Positions 34,276 to 43,157 are shown, counted from the first letter of the stretch. The stretch is DNA of 64,000 nt from Bradyrhizobium murdochi (GCF_000472965.1 NZ_KI421483.1:300145-364144), one strand, 5' to 3'. Program-made: numbers and translations. The notes: generated from the letters alone by a model not told the origin.

Positions 34276-35622
34276 CTAACGCCTATTCGGATCGAACCGT
34301 TTCTCGAGGCCCTTCCAGCAATCGGCGTAGTCGTCCTGCAGCGTTGCCGACGTCGCCGCGTGCTGGGTCACCCGCTGCGGAAAGCGCGTCTCGAACATGA
34401 AGGCCATGGTGCCCGTCAGCTTCACCGGCTTCAGCTCGCCATTGCTGGCGTGATCGAAGGCCTCGCGGTCGGGGCCGTGCGGCAGCATGCAGTTGTGCAA
34501 GCTGATGCCGCCGGGCACGAAGCCCTGCGGCTTGGCGTCGTAGACGCCGTAGATCAGCCCCATGAACTCACTCATGATGTTCATGTGATACCAGGGCGGG
34601 CGGAAGGTGTTTTCGGCGACCGCCCAGCGCTCCGGGAAAATCACGAAGTCGATATTCGCGGTACCCGCCGTTTCCGACGGCGAGGTCAGCACCGTGAAGA
34701 TCGAGGGATCGGGATGGTCGAAGCTGATGGCGCCGACCGGCGAGAAGGTGCGCAGATCGTATTTGTAGGGCGCGTAATTGCCGTGCCACGCCACCACGTC
34801 GATCGGCGAATGCGGCAGCGTCGTCTTGAACAGCGAGCCGCCCCATTTCACGTACAGTTCCGTCGGCGTGTCCTTGTCCTCATAGCTGGCCACCGGCGTC
34901 AGGAAGTCGCGCGAGTTGGCGAGGCAATTGGCGCCGATCGGCCCGCGTTCCGGCAGCGTGAAGGCGCCGCCGTAGTTCTCGCAGAGATAGCCGCGCGCAG
35001 GTCCATTAGGAATCTCCACCCGGAATTTCACGCCGCGCGGGATCACCGCAATCTCGCCCGGCTCGATATCGATGCGGCCGAACTCGGTGACGAGACGCAG
35101 GTTGCCCTGCTGGGCCACGAACATCATCTCGCCGTCAGCATTGTAGAAATGCTGATCCACCATTGACTTCGTGATGAGATAGACGTGCGCGGCCATCCCT
35201 CCTTGCGTATTGGCGTCGCCCGCCGTCGTCATGGTCTGCACGCCCTGCAGGAAAGTCTTGTCTTCCTTCGGGATCGGCGCCGCACCCCAGCGGAGTTGCG
35301 AGATCGGCAAGTCATATTCGTGGCACGGCGCGGTGCGCCACAGCCCAGCATCGACCTTTTCAAAGCGGCCCGAATGCTTCACCGATGGGCGGATGCGATA
35401 GAGCCAGGAGCGCTCATTGCTGCCACGCGGCGCGGTGAAGGGCGAACCGGAGAGCTGTTCGGCGTAGAGCCCGTAGGCGCAGCGCTGCGGCGAGTTGCGG
35501 CCCATCGGCAGCGCGCCGGGCAAGGCCTCGGTTTCAAAACTGTTGCCGAAACCGGACATATAGCCCGGCGTCAGTTGTGCGGTGCTGCGAACGATCTGAT
35601 CAGGCGAGGTGTTGATATTCAT
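34276..35622 (-). CDS. hmgA: Homogentisate 1,2-dioxygenase
   Basis: 448 aa. Opens the homogentisate ring to maleylacetoacetate. Typical segments: GYMSGFGNSFETEALPGALP near the N-terminus, CAYGLYAEQLSGSPFTAPR, RRVWLYRIRPS-like WLYRIRPSVKH, VAWHGNYAPYKYDLRTF, PPWYHMNIMSEFMGLIYGVYDAK (iron-ligand region with His and Glu) and SLHNCMLPHGPD with a further His. GGAGGAGG lies within the end of the upstream MBL gene, 3 bases apart, showing translational coupling. Confidence 0.97.
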   Translation of the reverse strand: MNINTSPDQIVRSTAQLTPGYMSGFGNSFETEALPGALPMGRNSPQRCAYGLYAEQLSGSPFTAPRGSNERSWLYRIRPSVKHSGRFEKVDAGLWRTAPCHEYDLPISQLRWGAAPIPKEDKTFLQGVQTMTTAGDANTQGGMAAHVYLITKSMVDQHFYNADGEMMFVAQQGNLRLVTEFGRIDIEPGEIAVIPRGVKFRVEIPNGPARGYLCENYGGAFTLPERGPIGANCLANSRDFLTPVASYEDKDTPTELYVKWGGSLFKTTLPHSPIDVVAWHGNYAPYKYDLRTFSPVGAISFDHPDPSIFTVLTSPSETAGTANIDFVIFPERWAVAENTFRPPWYHMNIMSEFMGLIYGVYDAKPQGFVPGGISLHNCMLPHGPDREAFDHASNGELKPVKLTGTMAFMFETRFPQRVTQHAATSATLQDDYADCWKGLEKRFDPNRR

Positions 35623-35625
35623 GGT

Positions 35626-36585
35626 CTATCCTCCTCCTTGCAGGGCGGCCCACATTTCCTGGTCGCGCTTGTCGGTCCAGATCACGGGATCGTCTATTCC
35701 CGAAGCCTCGTCGAACGCGCGCGAGACGTTGAACGGCAGGCAGTGCTCGTAGATGGCGAAGCTGGAAAATTTCGGGTCCATCACCTCGCGCGTCGCGGCA
35801 AAGGTCTCTTTCAGCGTGCGGCCCTTGGCAACCGAGCTTTCCGCGGCGCCATACAGCGTGGTGACGAAGTCGCGCGTCATCGCGATCGCGTCGCGCCCGG
35901 TCGAAAGTCCCTTCAGGGCGTCGCCGCGGCCCGGCGCGATCGCCTTCGGATTGAAAGCGCGGATTTCATTCAGCGTCATCGGCCATTCGCGCAAATGCGC
36001 ATCGCCGCAATAGCAGGCCGAGTGATATTCGATGAGATCGCCAGAAAACATCACCTCGGCATCCGGCACCCAGGCCACGATGTCGCCCGACGTATGCCCG
36101 GCGCCGAGTTGCATCAGCCGCACCTCGCGTTTTCCTAAGTAAATCGACATCTCGCCTTCAAAGGTCAGCGTCGGCCAGGTCAGCCCGGGAATGCTCTGCG
36201 CATCCTGGAACAGGCGGGGAAAGCGGCCGTATTCGGAATCCCAATCCTGCTGGCCGCGCTCCTCGATCAGCCGATAGGTTTCGGCCGACGCCACGATGCC
36301 CTGCGCCTTGTAGGCGGAGGCGCCGAGCACGCGCACGGCGTGATAGTGCGACAGCACGACATATTTGATCGGCTTATCGGTAACGGTGCGAACGCGCTCG
36401 ATCACCTTGTTCGCCATCGCCGGCGTCGCCTGCGCGTCGAACACCAGGCAGCCGTCGTCGCCGACAATGATCGCGGAGTTCGGATCGCCCTCGGCGGTGA
36501 ACGCGTAAAGATCAGTGCCGATTTCGGAGAAGGTGATCTTCTTCTCCGCGAGATCGGTGGTGGACGCAAAACCTTTAGCCATCAA
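35626..36585 (-). CDS. MBL-fold hydrolase with altered metal motif
   Basis: 319 aa metallo-beta-lactamase fold: GDDGCLVFDAQATPAMANKV, then VVLSHYHAVRVLGASAY where the canonical HxHxDH motif reads HYHAVR, so the Asp and the last His that bind the second metal are missing. The later ligands GAGHTSGDIVAWVP (His) and VMFSGDLIEYHS (Asp) are kept. It may bind a single metal or have lost hydrolysis. It is embedded between DUF2783 and hmgA in the aromatic operon, so a role in processing a pathway intermediate is likely but unproven. No maleylacetoacetate isomerase gene was found in the window. Confidence 0.85.
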   Translation of the reverse strand: MMAKGFASTTDLAEKKITFSEIGTDLYAFTAEGDPNSAIIVGDDGCLVFDAQATPAMANKVIERVRTVTDKPIKYVVLSHYHAVRVLGASAYKAQGIVASAETYRLIEERGQQDWDSEYGRFPRLFQDAQSIPGLTWPTLTFEGEMSIYLGKREVRLMQLGAGHTSGDIVAWVPDAEVMFSGDLIEYHSACYCGDAHLREWPMTLNEIRAFNPKAIAPGRGDALKGLSTGRDAIAMTRDFVTTLYGAAESSVAKGRTLKETFAATREVMDPKFSSFAIYEHCLPFNVSRAFDEASGIDDPVIWTDKRDQEMWAALQGGG

Positions 36586-36619
36586 TTAGATTCCTGACTT
36601 CGTTTTAAGACGCGAATTA

Positions 36620-36847
36620 TTATTGCTGTTGCTGCTGTTGCTGTTGGCCCGCATCGAGCATCCGCCGAGCGGCGAGCGCAATCGCTTCCTTCAGCACATC
36701 GAGATCGCCGATGTGATTGGCGAGGATGAGGACCAGTGCCGCATCGAGATCGGCGCTTTGCTCGTCGTTCAGTCCACGATGTGCCTCGACGATGGCGCGG
36801 CACGCGTCATCAGGCTTGGCAAAGTTCGAACTGGTCGATAGCGCCAT
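36620..36847 (-). CDS. DUF2783 small protein with polyglutamine tail
   Basis: 75 aa. Helical DUF2783 protein (LNDEQSADLDAALVLILANHIGDLDVLKEAIALA), found next to aromatic FAD hydroxylases. GAGG precedes the ATG, which lies 9 bases after the hydroxylase stop. By analogy with two-component 3-hydroxyphenylacetate 6-hydroxylase (MhaA plus the small coupling protein MhaB) it may be a coupling partner; this is inference. The C-terminus is eight consecutive glutamines coded by mixed CAA/CAG, ending at two stop codons. Confidence 0.8.
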   Translation of the reverse strand: MALSTSSNFAKPDDACRAIVEAHRGLNDEQSADLDAALVLILANHIGDLDVLKEAIALAARRMLDAGQQQQQQQQ

Positions 36848-36856
36848 GACGAAACC

Positions 36857-38470
36857 TCAGTTGTGGCCGGCGGCACGCGCGAGCGCGGCGTCGAGTGCCG
36901 CCCGGGTCGGATGCCGAAAGCGCGCCGCGACGTAGCCATCGGGACGCAGCAGGTAGGCCGTGCCGGGCTCAGCGTCGTAGCGCCTGGCGGCAAGACCTGC
37001 AGAATCGGCCAGACCGCCTTTGCCGCCAATCCGGACCGTGGCTATTTCCTCAGGCAATTCCGGCGCAGCACCATTGCTAAACTCCAGCAGCGTGAACCCC
37101 GTTCCCGCCCCGATGAAAGCATCGGTGAGATACATCGGTTCGCCGGTCCGGCCTGCAACCGGCGCGTCCGGCATCGAGGCGCCGGGACGCGGGCCGCCGC
37201 GCCAGGAATCGCTATCGGCGGTCGAAAGCGGCGTTTCGTAGATCGAGGGCGTCGAGAGACGGCCCGCATTCACCATCCGCTTACCGAACTCGGTTTCCCG
37301 GGCGAGCGATAGCACCGCCTTGCGCAACCGCGCCTCCTGGTGGGAGTTAGGCGCCATGAAGTCGGTCGAGCGGGTGGATTCGCGGATGTTCTCATCGGCC
37401 GCGGCGCTGCGCTCGATGTGGTAGCTCTCAAGCAGCGCCTCGGGCGAGATACCCCGCAGCACGCGGTCGAGTTTCCACGCCAGATTCTCGGCGTCCTCGA
37501 GCCCGGAATTTGCGCCACGCGCGCCGAACGGCGAGACCTGATGGGCGGCATCACCGGCAAAGATCACCCGGCCATGGATGAACTTGTTCATCCGCCGGCA
37601 CTGGAATTTGTACAGCGAGATCCATTCGAAATCGAACTTGTCATGACCGAGCATGCGGGCGATGCGCGGCCGCACGTTCTCCGGCAGTTTTTCCACCGCC
37701 GGATCGGCATCCCGGCTGAGCTGCAGGTCGATCCGCCAGATATCATCGGGCTGCTTGTGCAGAAGTGCGGAGCGCCCGGCGTGGAACGGCGGATCGAACC
37801 AGAACCAGCGCTCGGTCGGAAATGCCGCGGTCATCTTGACATCGGCGATCAGGAACTGGTCTTCGAACACCTGGCCGGAAAATTCCGCGCCCACCATCCG
37901 CCGCAACGAGGATCGGGCGCCATCGCAGGCGATCACGTATTGCGCAGACAACCGATAGGGGCCGTCCGGCGTCTCGATCGACAGCACCACATGGTCGTTG
38001 TGCGGCTCGAGCCCGGTCACCTTGTTCCGCCAGCGCAGGTCGATCTCGGAGAGTTCCTCGACACGATCGACCAGATAGGCCTCAGCGTAGAATTGCTGCA
38101 GGTTGATGAAGGCCGGCCGCTTGTGGCCCTCCTCGGGCAGCAGGTTGAACTGATAGAGCTGGGAATCGCCGTGAAAGATCTTGCCGACGCTCCACACCAC
38201 GCCCTTGTCGATCATGCGCTGGCCGATGCCGAGCCGGTCCCAGAATTCGAGCGAGCGCTTGGAGAAGCAGATCGCCCGCGAGCCCTCGCCGATCCGGTCA
38301 GCGTCGTCGAGTAGCACGACGGATTGCCCGCGCTGCGCCAGATCGATCGCCAGCGACAACCCTACTGGACCTGCGCCGACCACGACGATCGCGTGCTCGG
38401 CCACGTTCGCACCCGCACGATCCTGATCGGGGTGGCGACGATAGCCGAACTGGGTTTTAGTCAGAGCCAT
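36857..38470 (-). CDS. FAD-dependent aromatic hydroxylase
   Basis: 537 aa group A flavin monooxygenase (p-hydroxybenzoate hydroxylase fold). FAD motifs: AIVVVGAGPVGLSLAIDLAQRG (GxGxxG), YVIACDGARSSLRR (DG), and GRVIFAGDAAHQVSPFGARGANSG (GD). The length and C-terminal thioredoxin-like domain fit the MhpA/MhaA-like group. It heads the operon leading to hmgA and fahA, so the likely product is homogentisate, for example from 3-hydroxyphenylacetate; substrate is inferred from context. The divergent MarR gene lies 113 bases away. Confidence 0.9.
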   Translation of the reverse strand: MALTKTQFGYRRHPDQDRAGANVAEHAIVVVGAGPVGLSLAIDLAQRGQSVVLLDDADRIGEGSRAICFSKRSLEFWDRLGIGQRMIDKGVVWSVGKIFHGDSQLYQFNLLPEEGHKRPAFINLQQFYAEAYLVDRVEELSEIDLRWRNKVTGLEPHNDHVVLSIETPDGPYRLSAQYVIACDGARSSLRRMVGAEFSGQVFEDQFLIADVKMTAAFPTERWFWFDPPFHAGRSALLHKQPDDIWRIDLQLSRDADPAVEKLPENVRPRIARMLGHDKFDFEWISLYKFQCRRMNKFIHGRVIFAGDAAHQVSPFGARGANSGLEDAENLAWKLDRVLRGISPEALLESYHIERSAAADENIRESTRSTDFMAPNSHQEARLRKAVLSLARETEFGKRMVNAGRLSTPSIYETPLSTADSDSWRGGPRPGASMPDAPVAGRTGEPMYLTDAFIGAGTGFTLLEFSNGAAPELPEEIATVRIGGKGGLADSAGLAARRYDAEPGTAYLLRPDGYVAARFRHPTRAALDAALARAAGHN

Positions 38471-38516
38471 GCGGGCTCAATCCCGTGACTAGCCAAGGGC
38501 CTGCGACCCTGCTAAA

Positions 38517-38536
38517 TTAGTCTCATTTGCAACTAT
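38517..38536. promoter_or_regulatory. Candidate MarR operator
   Basis: TTAGTCTCATTTGCAACTAT has short inverted ends (TAGT/ACTA) and lies in the 113-base region between the divergent hydroxylase operon and the MarR gene. The symmetry is weak. Confidence 0.3.
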
Positions 38537-38583
38537 CTTAAACCCCCGGCCGGGTCCGGCGTCAACTCAAATCGAGGCGATTC

Positions 38584-39123
38584 TTGCCAAAAGCGATGTC
38601 AGGCGAAATGGCGGTCGGTCCGCGGGAAGAGAGCGCCCCAAAAAGGGCCGTACGACTGGATCTCTTCAAATTCGTGCCGTTCCGGCTCAACCGGCTGGCA
38701 GCGGAAGTCAGCTCCGCACTCTCGGCCGAGTATGCGGAGCGCTATGGGCTCGATATTCCGGAATGGCGCGTGCTGGCGACGCTCGGCTTCCGTCACGATG
38801 CCTGCAGCGCGCAATACATCGCCCACTGCACCCGCACCCACAAATCCACCATCAGTCGCGCCGTCACCTCGCTGATGAAGCGAGAGATCATCGAGCGCGT
38901 CGAGAACGAGGATGACCGCCGCGAATTCCGTCTGCGTCTGACCCACCAGGGCGAAGCGCTCTATGAGGAATTGATCCCACGCCTGCTGCGCAGGGAACAC
39001 GAGATTCTCTCCTGCCTGTCCGCGCAGGAGCGCAAAGATTTCGCACGGCTGCTGGGGAAGATCGAGGCGAGCCTCGACCTGGTGCAGACCAGCGAAGAGG
39101 CGGACGCGAAGGAGGCGTACTGA
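38584..39123 (+). CDS. MarR-family regulator
   Basis: 179 aa from TTG 38584 (GAGG 6 bases upstream); ATG 38596 is an alternative. The winged helix is visible: LDIPEWRVLATLGFRHDACSAQ, then THKSTISRAVTSLMKREIIERV (recognition helix) and NEDDRREFRLRLTHQGEALYEEL (wing with the DxRxxxLxLT pattern). Divergent from the FAD hydroxylase operon, it most likely represses it until an aromatic ligand binds. Confidence 0.92.
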   Translation: MPKAMSGEMAVGPREESAPKRAVRLDLFKFVPFRLNRLAAEVSSALSAEYAERYGLDIPEWRVLATLGFRHDACSAQYIAHCTRTHKSTISRAVTSLMKREIIERVENEDDRREFRLRLTHQGEALYEELIPRLLRREHEILSCLSAQERKDFARLLGKIEASLDLVQTSEEADAKEAY

Positions 39124-39147
39124 CCAGCTTGAGCGCTGTGCCGAGGC

Positions 39148-39492
39148 TCACTTCACGGCCGTCACCACGATCTCCACGATATGCGGCGGCTCGAGATCGA
39201 CGCCGATGCAGGCGCGCACTGGCGGATTCTTGGTATCGACCCATTCATCCCAGGCACGGTTCATCTCGCCTTTCCGCTTGATGTCGGCGATGTAGACGAT
39301 GGCCGAGAGAATCTTGCTCTTGTCCGTCCCGCACAATGCGAGGCTTTCGTCGATCCGGGCGAGCGCCCTTACACTCTGCTCGTACATCGACGGAGTGACC
39401 GGGTCGGGCGCGACAGCCACCGTGAACACCAGATCGTCGTGCGCGACGGCGCGGCTGCGGGTTGGTGTAAGCCCGGCAAAGCGTTGAATCAT
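39148..39492 (-). CDS. RidA-family protein
   Basis: 114 aa. YjgF/YER057c/UK114 fold; hydrolyses reactive enamine/imine intermediates in the best-known members. Motifs: ARIDESLALCGTDKSKILSA, VYIADI and PPVRACIGVDLEPPHIVEIVVTA with the arginine that binds the substrate carboxylate. Third gene of a tight operon with the dehydrogenase and the lactonase-like gene (12-base gaps). Confidence 0.93.
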   Translation of the reverse strand: MIQRFAGLTPTRSRAVAHDDLVFTVAVAPDPVTPSMYEQSVRALARIDESLALCGTDKSKILSAIVYIADIKRKGEMNRAWDEWVDTKNPPVRACIGVDLEPPHIVEIVVTAVK

Positions 39493-39504
39493 GATCGTCT
39501 CCGA

Positions 39505-40386
39505 TTAGCGACCGCCAATATGTTTCGCGATCACCGGAAAGTAATTGTCCCCCGAGCCGGCATCGATCGCTTCCTGCAACACCGTGCCGACCAGCTCCGC
39601 ACCGCGGATTCTCAATCCCGCATCGGCCGCGAGCTCCAGCGCATAGGAAAGATCCTTCAGCGCATATTCGGTCGAGAACGCGCGCTCCGGAAAATTGCCC
39701 GGCACGATCGCTTTCATGCCGTGATTGCGTAGCGCAAAACTGTCGGCCGAGCCCTTGGAAAGCGTATCGAGCAAGAGCTTTGGGTCGACACCATTATGCT
39801 TCGCGACAGCGACCGCTTCAGCGAGCGCGTTGACGGTTTCGAACAGCACCATGTTGTTGAGAATCTTCGTCACCTGCCCCGCGCCAACGTCGCCGCAATG
39901 GGTGACGTCAGTGGCAAAGCAACGGATCAGTGACTCGATATCGGCATAAAGCGCGGGCGTCGCGCCAACCATCACGCTGAGCGTGCCGTCCTGCGCCGCC
40001 TGGCGCGTGCGCGCGATCGGCGCGTCGGCCCAGGATGCACCCTTGGCCTGCAGCAGCTTGGCAAACTCACGGGTTTGGCTAACCGACGACGTACCGAGAT
40101 CGACGACGACCTGGCCGCTGCGGATGTTCGCCAGAATGCCGTCGCCCTCGAACACTGCGCGCACGTGCTTGGCGCTGGGCAGGCAGAGCAACAGCAAGTC
40201 GCTTTGCCTGACGACGTCGGCGACGGTGCCTGCGGCCTGCGCGCCCTCGGCCCGCAGCCGCGCCAGCGGCTCGGCCGCAAGATCGAACGCGATCACGCGT
40301 TTGCCGCTCTTCTTCACCAGATTGCGGCAGATCGGCTCGCCCATCACGCCGAGGCCGATGAAGCCGATCGTGTTGTACGCTGTCAT
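39505..40386 (-). CDS. Beta-hydroxyacid dehydrogenase (3-hydroxyisobutyrate dehydrogenase family)
   Basis: 293 aa. N-terminal NAD(P) domain with IGFIGLGVMGEPICRNL (GxGxxG) and VIAFDLAAEP; the conserved GASWADAPIARTRQAAQDGTLSVMVG substrate segment has Thr/Arg instead of the usual SGG, and the catalytic lysine is in GAGQVTKILNNMVLFETVNA. It oxidises a small beta-hydroxyacid or reduces a semialdehyde; the exact substrate is not assignable. Confidence 0.9.
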   Translation of the reverse strand: MTAYNTIGFIGLGVMGEPICRNLVKKSGKRVIAFDLAAEPLARLRAEGAQAAGTVADVVRQSDLLLLCLPSAKHVRAVFEGDGILANIRSGQVVVDLGTSSVSQTREFAKLLQAKGASWADAPIARTRQAAQDGTLSVMVGATPALYADIESLIRCFATDVTHCGDVGAGQVTKILNNMVLFETVNALAEAVAVAKHNGVDPKLLLDTLSKGSADSFALRNHGMKAIVPGNFPERAFSTEYALKDLSYALELAADAGLRIRGAELVGTVLQEAIDAGSGDNYFPVIAKHIGGR

Positions 40387-40398
40387 TACGACCGCTCG

Positions 40399-41205
40399 TT
40401 ACTTAGCAAACGACCGCGATGGCGCCAGGTGCAGCGCGAACGCATCGACCTTATCGCTGGCGCGTGGGTAGATCTCGCTGACGATCGGATCGTGGCCGGG
40501 AATGAAGCGATCGGGATGGCCGGCCAGCCGTTCGACGATTTCCCAGCCCTGCGCCATGTCGCCTACATTGTAGACGATCGGAAACGGGCTGCGCTTGTGC
40601 AAATTGGCGTAGTAGTGCGACGCGTCCGACGCCAGCACCACCGGCCCCCGCGCAGTTTCGACGCGCACGACCTGCAGGCCATCGGAATGGCCGCCGACGC
40701 GATGCACCGTCACGCCGGGGGCGATTTCGCCGTCGCCGGAATGAAAGGTGACGCGCTCGCCATAGACGTGGCGCACCATGGTGGTGACGTGCTCGACCGA
40801 AAACGGATGCCGCAGCATGCCGTTGCACATGCAGCGCCCGGTCGCGTAGCTCATCTCGCGGTCCTGCAGATGAAACCGAGCATTGGGAAATCGGTCGAGA
40901 TTGCCCGCGTGATCGTAATGCAGATGGGTGACGATCACGTCACGAATCGTGTCAGCGGCGACACCAAAATCGGCCAGTGCGTCGACCGGATTGAGCGTGA
41001 GTTTGCGCGAACGCGCCTTGGCCTCTTCGGCATTGAAGCCGGTGTCGACCAGGATGTCGCGGCCGCCCCCTCTGACCAGCCAGACGAAGTAATCCAGATC
41101 CTGCGCCGTGGTTTCGTGCGGATCGGGGATCAGAAAATTCAAATGGGGAGTGCGCGGCGACATCGTCGCATAGCGCAGGGCATAGATCTCGTAGGCGTTT
41201 CCCAT
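40399..41205 (-). CDS. MBL-fold lactonase-like hydrolase
   Basis: 268 aa from ATG 41205; a TTG at 41292 would add 29 residues without homology-like sequence. Full metal motif VIVTHLHYDHAGNL (HxHxDH), later ligands GGHSDG (His), VLASDASHYY (Asp) and RFIPGHDP (His), as in the AHL-lactonase branch of the superfamily. It could open a lactone in a catabolic route or degrade a signal molecule; the neighbouring dehydrogenase and RidA favour catabolism. A CRP-type palindrome lies 125 bases upstream. Confidence 0.87.
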   Translation of the reverse strand: MGNAYEIYALRYATMSPRTPHLNFLIPDPHETTAQDLDYFVWLVRGGGRDILVDTGFNAEEAKARSRKLTLNPVDALADFGVAADTIRDVIVTHLHYDHAGNLDRFPNARFHLQDREMSYATGRCMCNGMLRHPFSVEHVTTMVRHVYGERVTFHSGDGEIAPGVTVHRVGGHSDGLQVVRVETARGPVVLASDASHYYANLHKRSPFPIVYNVGDMAQGWEIVERLAGHPDRFIPGHDPIVSEIYPRASDKVDAFALHLAPSRSFAK

Positions 41206-41678
41206 CGGTGTCACTTTTCTTTTGTGCTGAACTTTTTCTTTGCTGAGCTTGGCCGATGCCGGCAGCAAGCCATTGTCGTCTACAAAGGTCAAACGCGGTG
41301 CGCGGACCGCGTGGCGTTGCAGAGCATTATGTGAGAGGGGTCACATTTCCGTCACCGCAGGTGATCCGCTCCAGAGCAGCAGCGATGGACTCGATAGGCC
41401 GCGGCGGGGACTCGCCAAAGGCGAGACCCGGTGGCGGGGTATGACCGTCGCATTCGGACGCAGCCGAAAGGATGGTCGAGCAGATCGGGAACCGGTTGCA
41501 CAGACCAAGTCACGCCTAAGGTGTTGCCGCCCGTCAACACTGTTTATCGTCGCAATTAGTGACGAGATCGCAAGCAGTTGACGGGCTGTGCGCGCGGTTT
41601 GATAATGCAGAGTGCGTAGAGTAAGGTCGCCGCGGCGCAAGCTGGTAACGGCGCCATTTTGGCTGGATTGCCGTCAAT
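41206..41678. other. Divergent intergenic region
   Basis: About 470 bases between the lactonase-like operon and the caspase-fold gene. It contains one strong regulatory palindrome (41330-41345). No gene is supported. Confidence 0.6.
41330..41345. promoter_or_regulatory. CRP-type palindrome
   Basis: TGTGA-GAGGGG-TCACA is a perfect match to the TGTGA-N6-TCACA consensus. It is 125 bases before the lactonase-like ATG and about 335 before the caspase-fold ATG, so it more likely serves the former. Confidence 0.6.
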
Positions 41679-43157
41679 ATGAAAACCCGCCTAGTATTGC
41701 TCCTTTCCCTGATTTTTGCGGTCGCGTCGGTAGCCCCGTCGCTCGCAGCCGGCGAACGGTATGCGCTGGTGATCGGCAACGCGAAATATCCGGACGCCGA
41801 GGCGCCCCTGAAGGAACCGATCAATGATGCGCGCGACATCGCCGAAGAGCTCAAGCGCGACGGCTTCAATGTCGATATCGGCGAAAACCTGACCGGCGAG
41901 CAGATGCGCCGCGCCTTCGAGCGGCTGTACGGCAAAATCAAGCCCGGCTCGGTCGCGCTGCTATTCTTTTCGGGCTTTGGCGTGCAGTCGAGCCGCCAGA
42001 GCTACATGATCCCCGTCGATGCGCAGATCTGGACCGAGGCCGACGTTCGCCGCGACGGTTTCAGCCTCGAAACCGTGTTGGGGGAGATCAACAGCCGCGG
42101 CGCGGGCGTCAAGATCGCGTTGATCGACGCCAGCAGGCGCAATCCGTTCGAGCGCCGGTTCCGCAGCTTTTCCGCCGGCCTTGCGCCGGTTATCGCGCCG
42201 AACGGTACGCTGGTGATGTATTCGGCCGCGCTCTCGTCGGTCGTTTCCGACAATGGCAGCGACCGCAGCCTGTTTGTGAAAGAGCTGCTGAAGGAAATCC
42301 GCACGCCCGATTTGATGGCGGAGGAAACGCTGAACCGCACCCGCGTCGGCGTCACCCGCGCCTCGCGCCAGGAGCAGGTGCCGTGGATCTCGTCATCGCT
42401 GGCCGAGGATTTCTCCTTTATTCCCAGCGGCGGTCCGCGGCCGGCGGGCCCGCCGCCAGCTCCGGTGGCCGCAGCGCCAACGACTCCCGCGCCTGCACCC
42501 GCTCCTCCCCCTGCTCCCGCACCTGCCGCGCCCCAGGTGGCCGCGCCTGCTCCACCACCGCCTCCTCCGGCGCCGCCGAAGCCGGCTGAAGCCGCGATTC
42601 CTCCGCCTCCGCCGCCGGCCAAGCCAACCGAGAGCCCAAGCCCGACTGCGGTTGCGCTGGCGGACGACCCGACCATCAAGAACCTGACTACCAGGCTCAA
42701 CGACAATCCGGACGATGCGGCCGCGCTGTACCGGCGCGGACAGGTCTATGCGAGCAAGGGCGCCTACGAACTCGCCATCAAGGACTTCAACAATTCGCTG
42801 CGGCTGAATCCGAAGGATGTGGAAGCTTACAACAACCGCTGCTGGGCCCGCACGGTGATCGGGGACCTGCAGGCAGCACTGAAGGATTGCAACGAGGCGT
42901 TGCGGCTGCGGCCGAATTTCGTCGACGCGCTCGACAGCCGCGGCCTCGTCAACCTGAAAAGCGGCCAGAACAAGAATGCAATTGCTGATTTCGATGCCGC
43001 CCTCAAGATCAACCCGAGATTGACGTCGTCGCTGTACGGCCGCGGTCTTGCCAAGAAGCGCAACGGCTCGATTTCGGAAGGCGATCTCGATATTAACAAT
43101 GCGAAGGCAATGGACCCCAATATCGTTAAGGAATTCGCCGATTACGGGGTGCAGTGA
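41679..43157 (+). CDS. Caspase-fold protein lacking the catalytic dyad, with TPRs
   Basis: 492 aa. Signal peptide (1-24, SLAAGE), then a caspase/peptidase C14 p20 domain (about 27-245): YALVIGNAKY, LKEPINDARDIAEELKRDGF, ALLFFSGFGVQ and IALIDASRRNPF. The catalytic His of the AGHG motif is Phe100 and the Cys of DACR is Ser152, so it should not be a protease. A long Pro/Ala-rich linker (about 250-325) leads to four TPR units (about 335-490) similar to the protein at 151-1020. Probably a periplasmic or cell-surface scaffold. It precedes an OmpA-type protein and an RND pump. Confidence 0.88.
   Translation: MKTRLVLLLSLIFAVASVAPSLAAGERYALVIGNAKYPDAEAPLKEPINDARDIAEELKRDGFNVDIGENLTGEQMRRAFERLYGKIKPGSVALLFFSGFGVQSSRQSYMIPVDAQIWTEADVRRDGFSLETVLGEINSRGAGVKIALIDASRRNPFERRFRSFSAGLAPVIAPNGTLVMYSAALSSVVSDNGSDRSLFVKELLKEIRTPDLMAEETLNRTRVGVTRASRQEQVPWISSSLAEDFSFIPSGGPRPAGPPPAPVAAAPTTPAPAPAPPPAPAPAAPQVAAPAPPPPPPAPPKPAEAAIPPPPPPAKPTESPSPTAVALADDPTIKNLTTRLNDNPDDAAALYRRGQVYASKGAYELAIKDFNNSLRLNPKDVEAYNNRCWARTVIGDLQAALKDCNEALRLRPNFVDALDSRGLVNLKSGQNKNAIADFDAALKINPRLTSSLYGRGLAKKRNGSISEGDLDINNAKAMDPNIVKEFADYGVQ

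Noticed and set aside
36621..36648. Triplet run as a possible CRISPR or tandem array
   Set aside because: Only a short CAA/CAG tract inside a coding gene; no CRISPR-like repeat/spacer pattern was noticed anywhere in the window.
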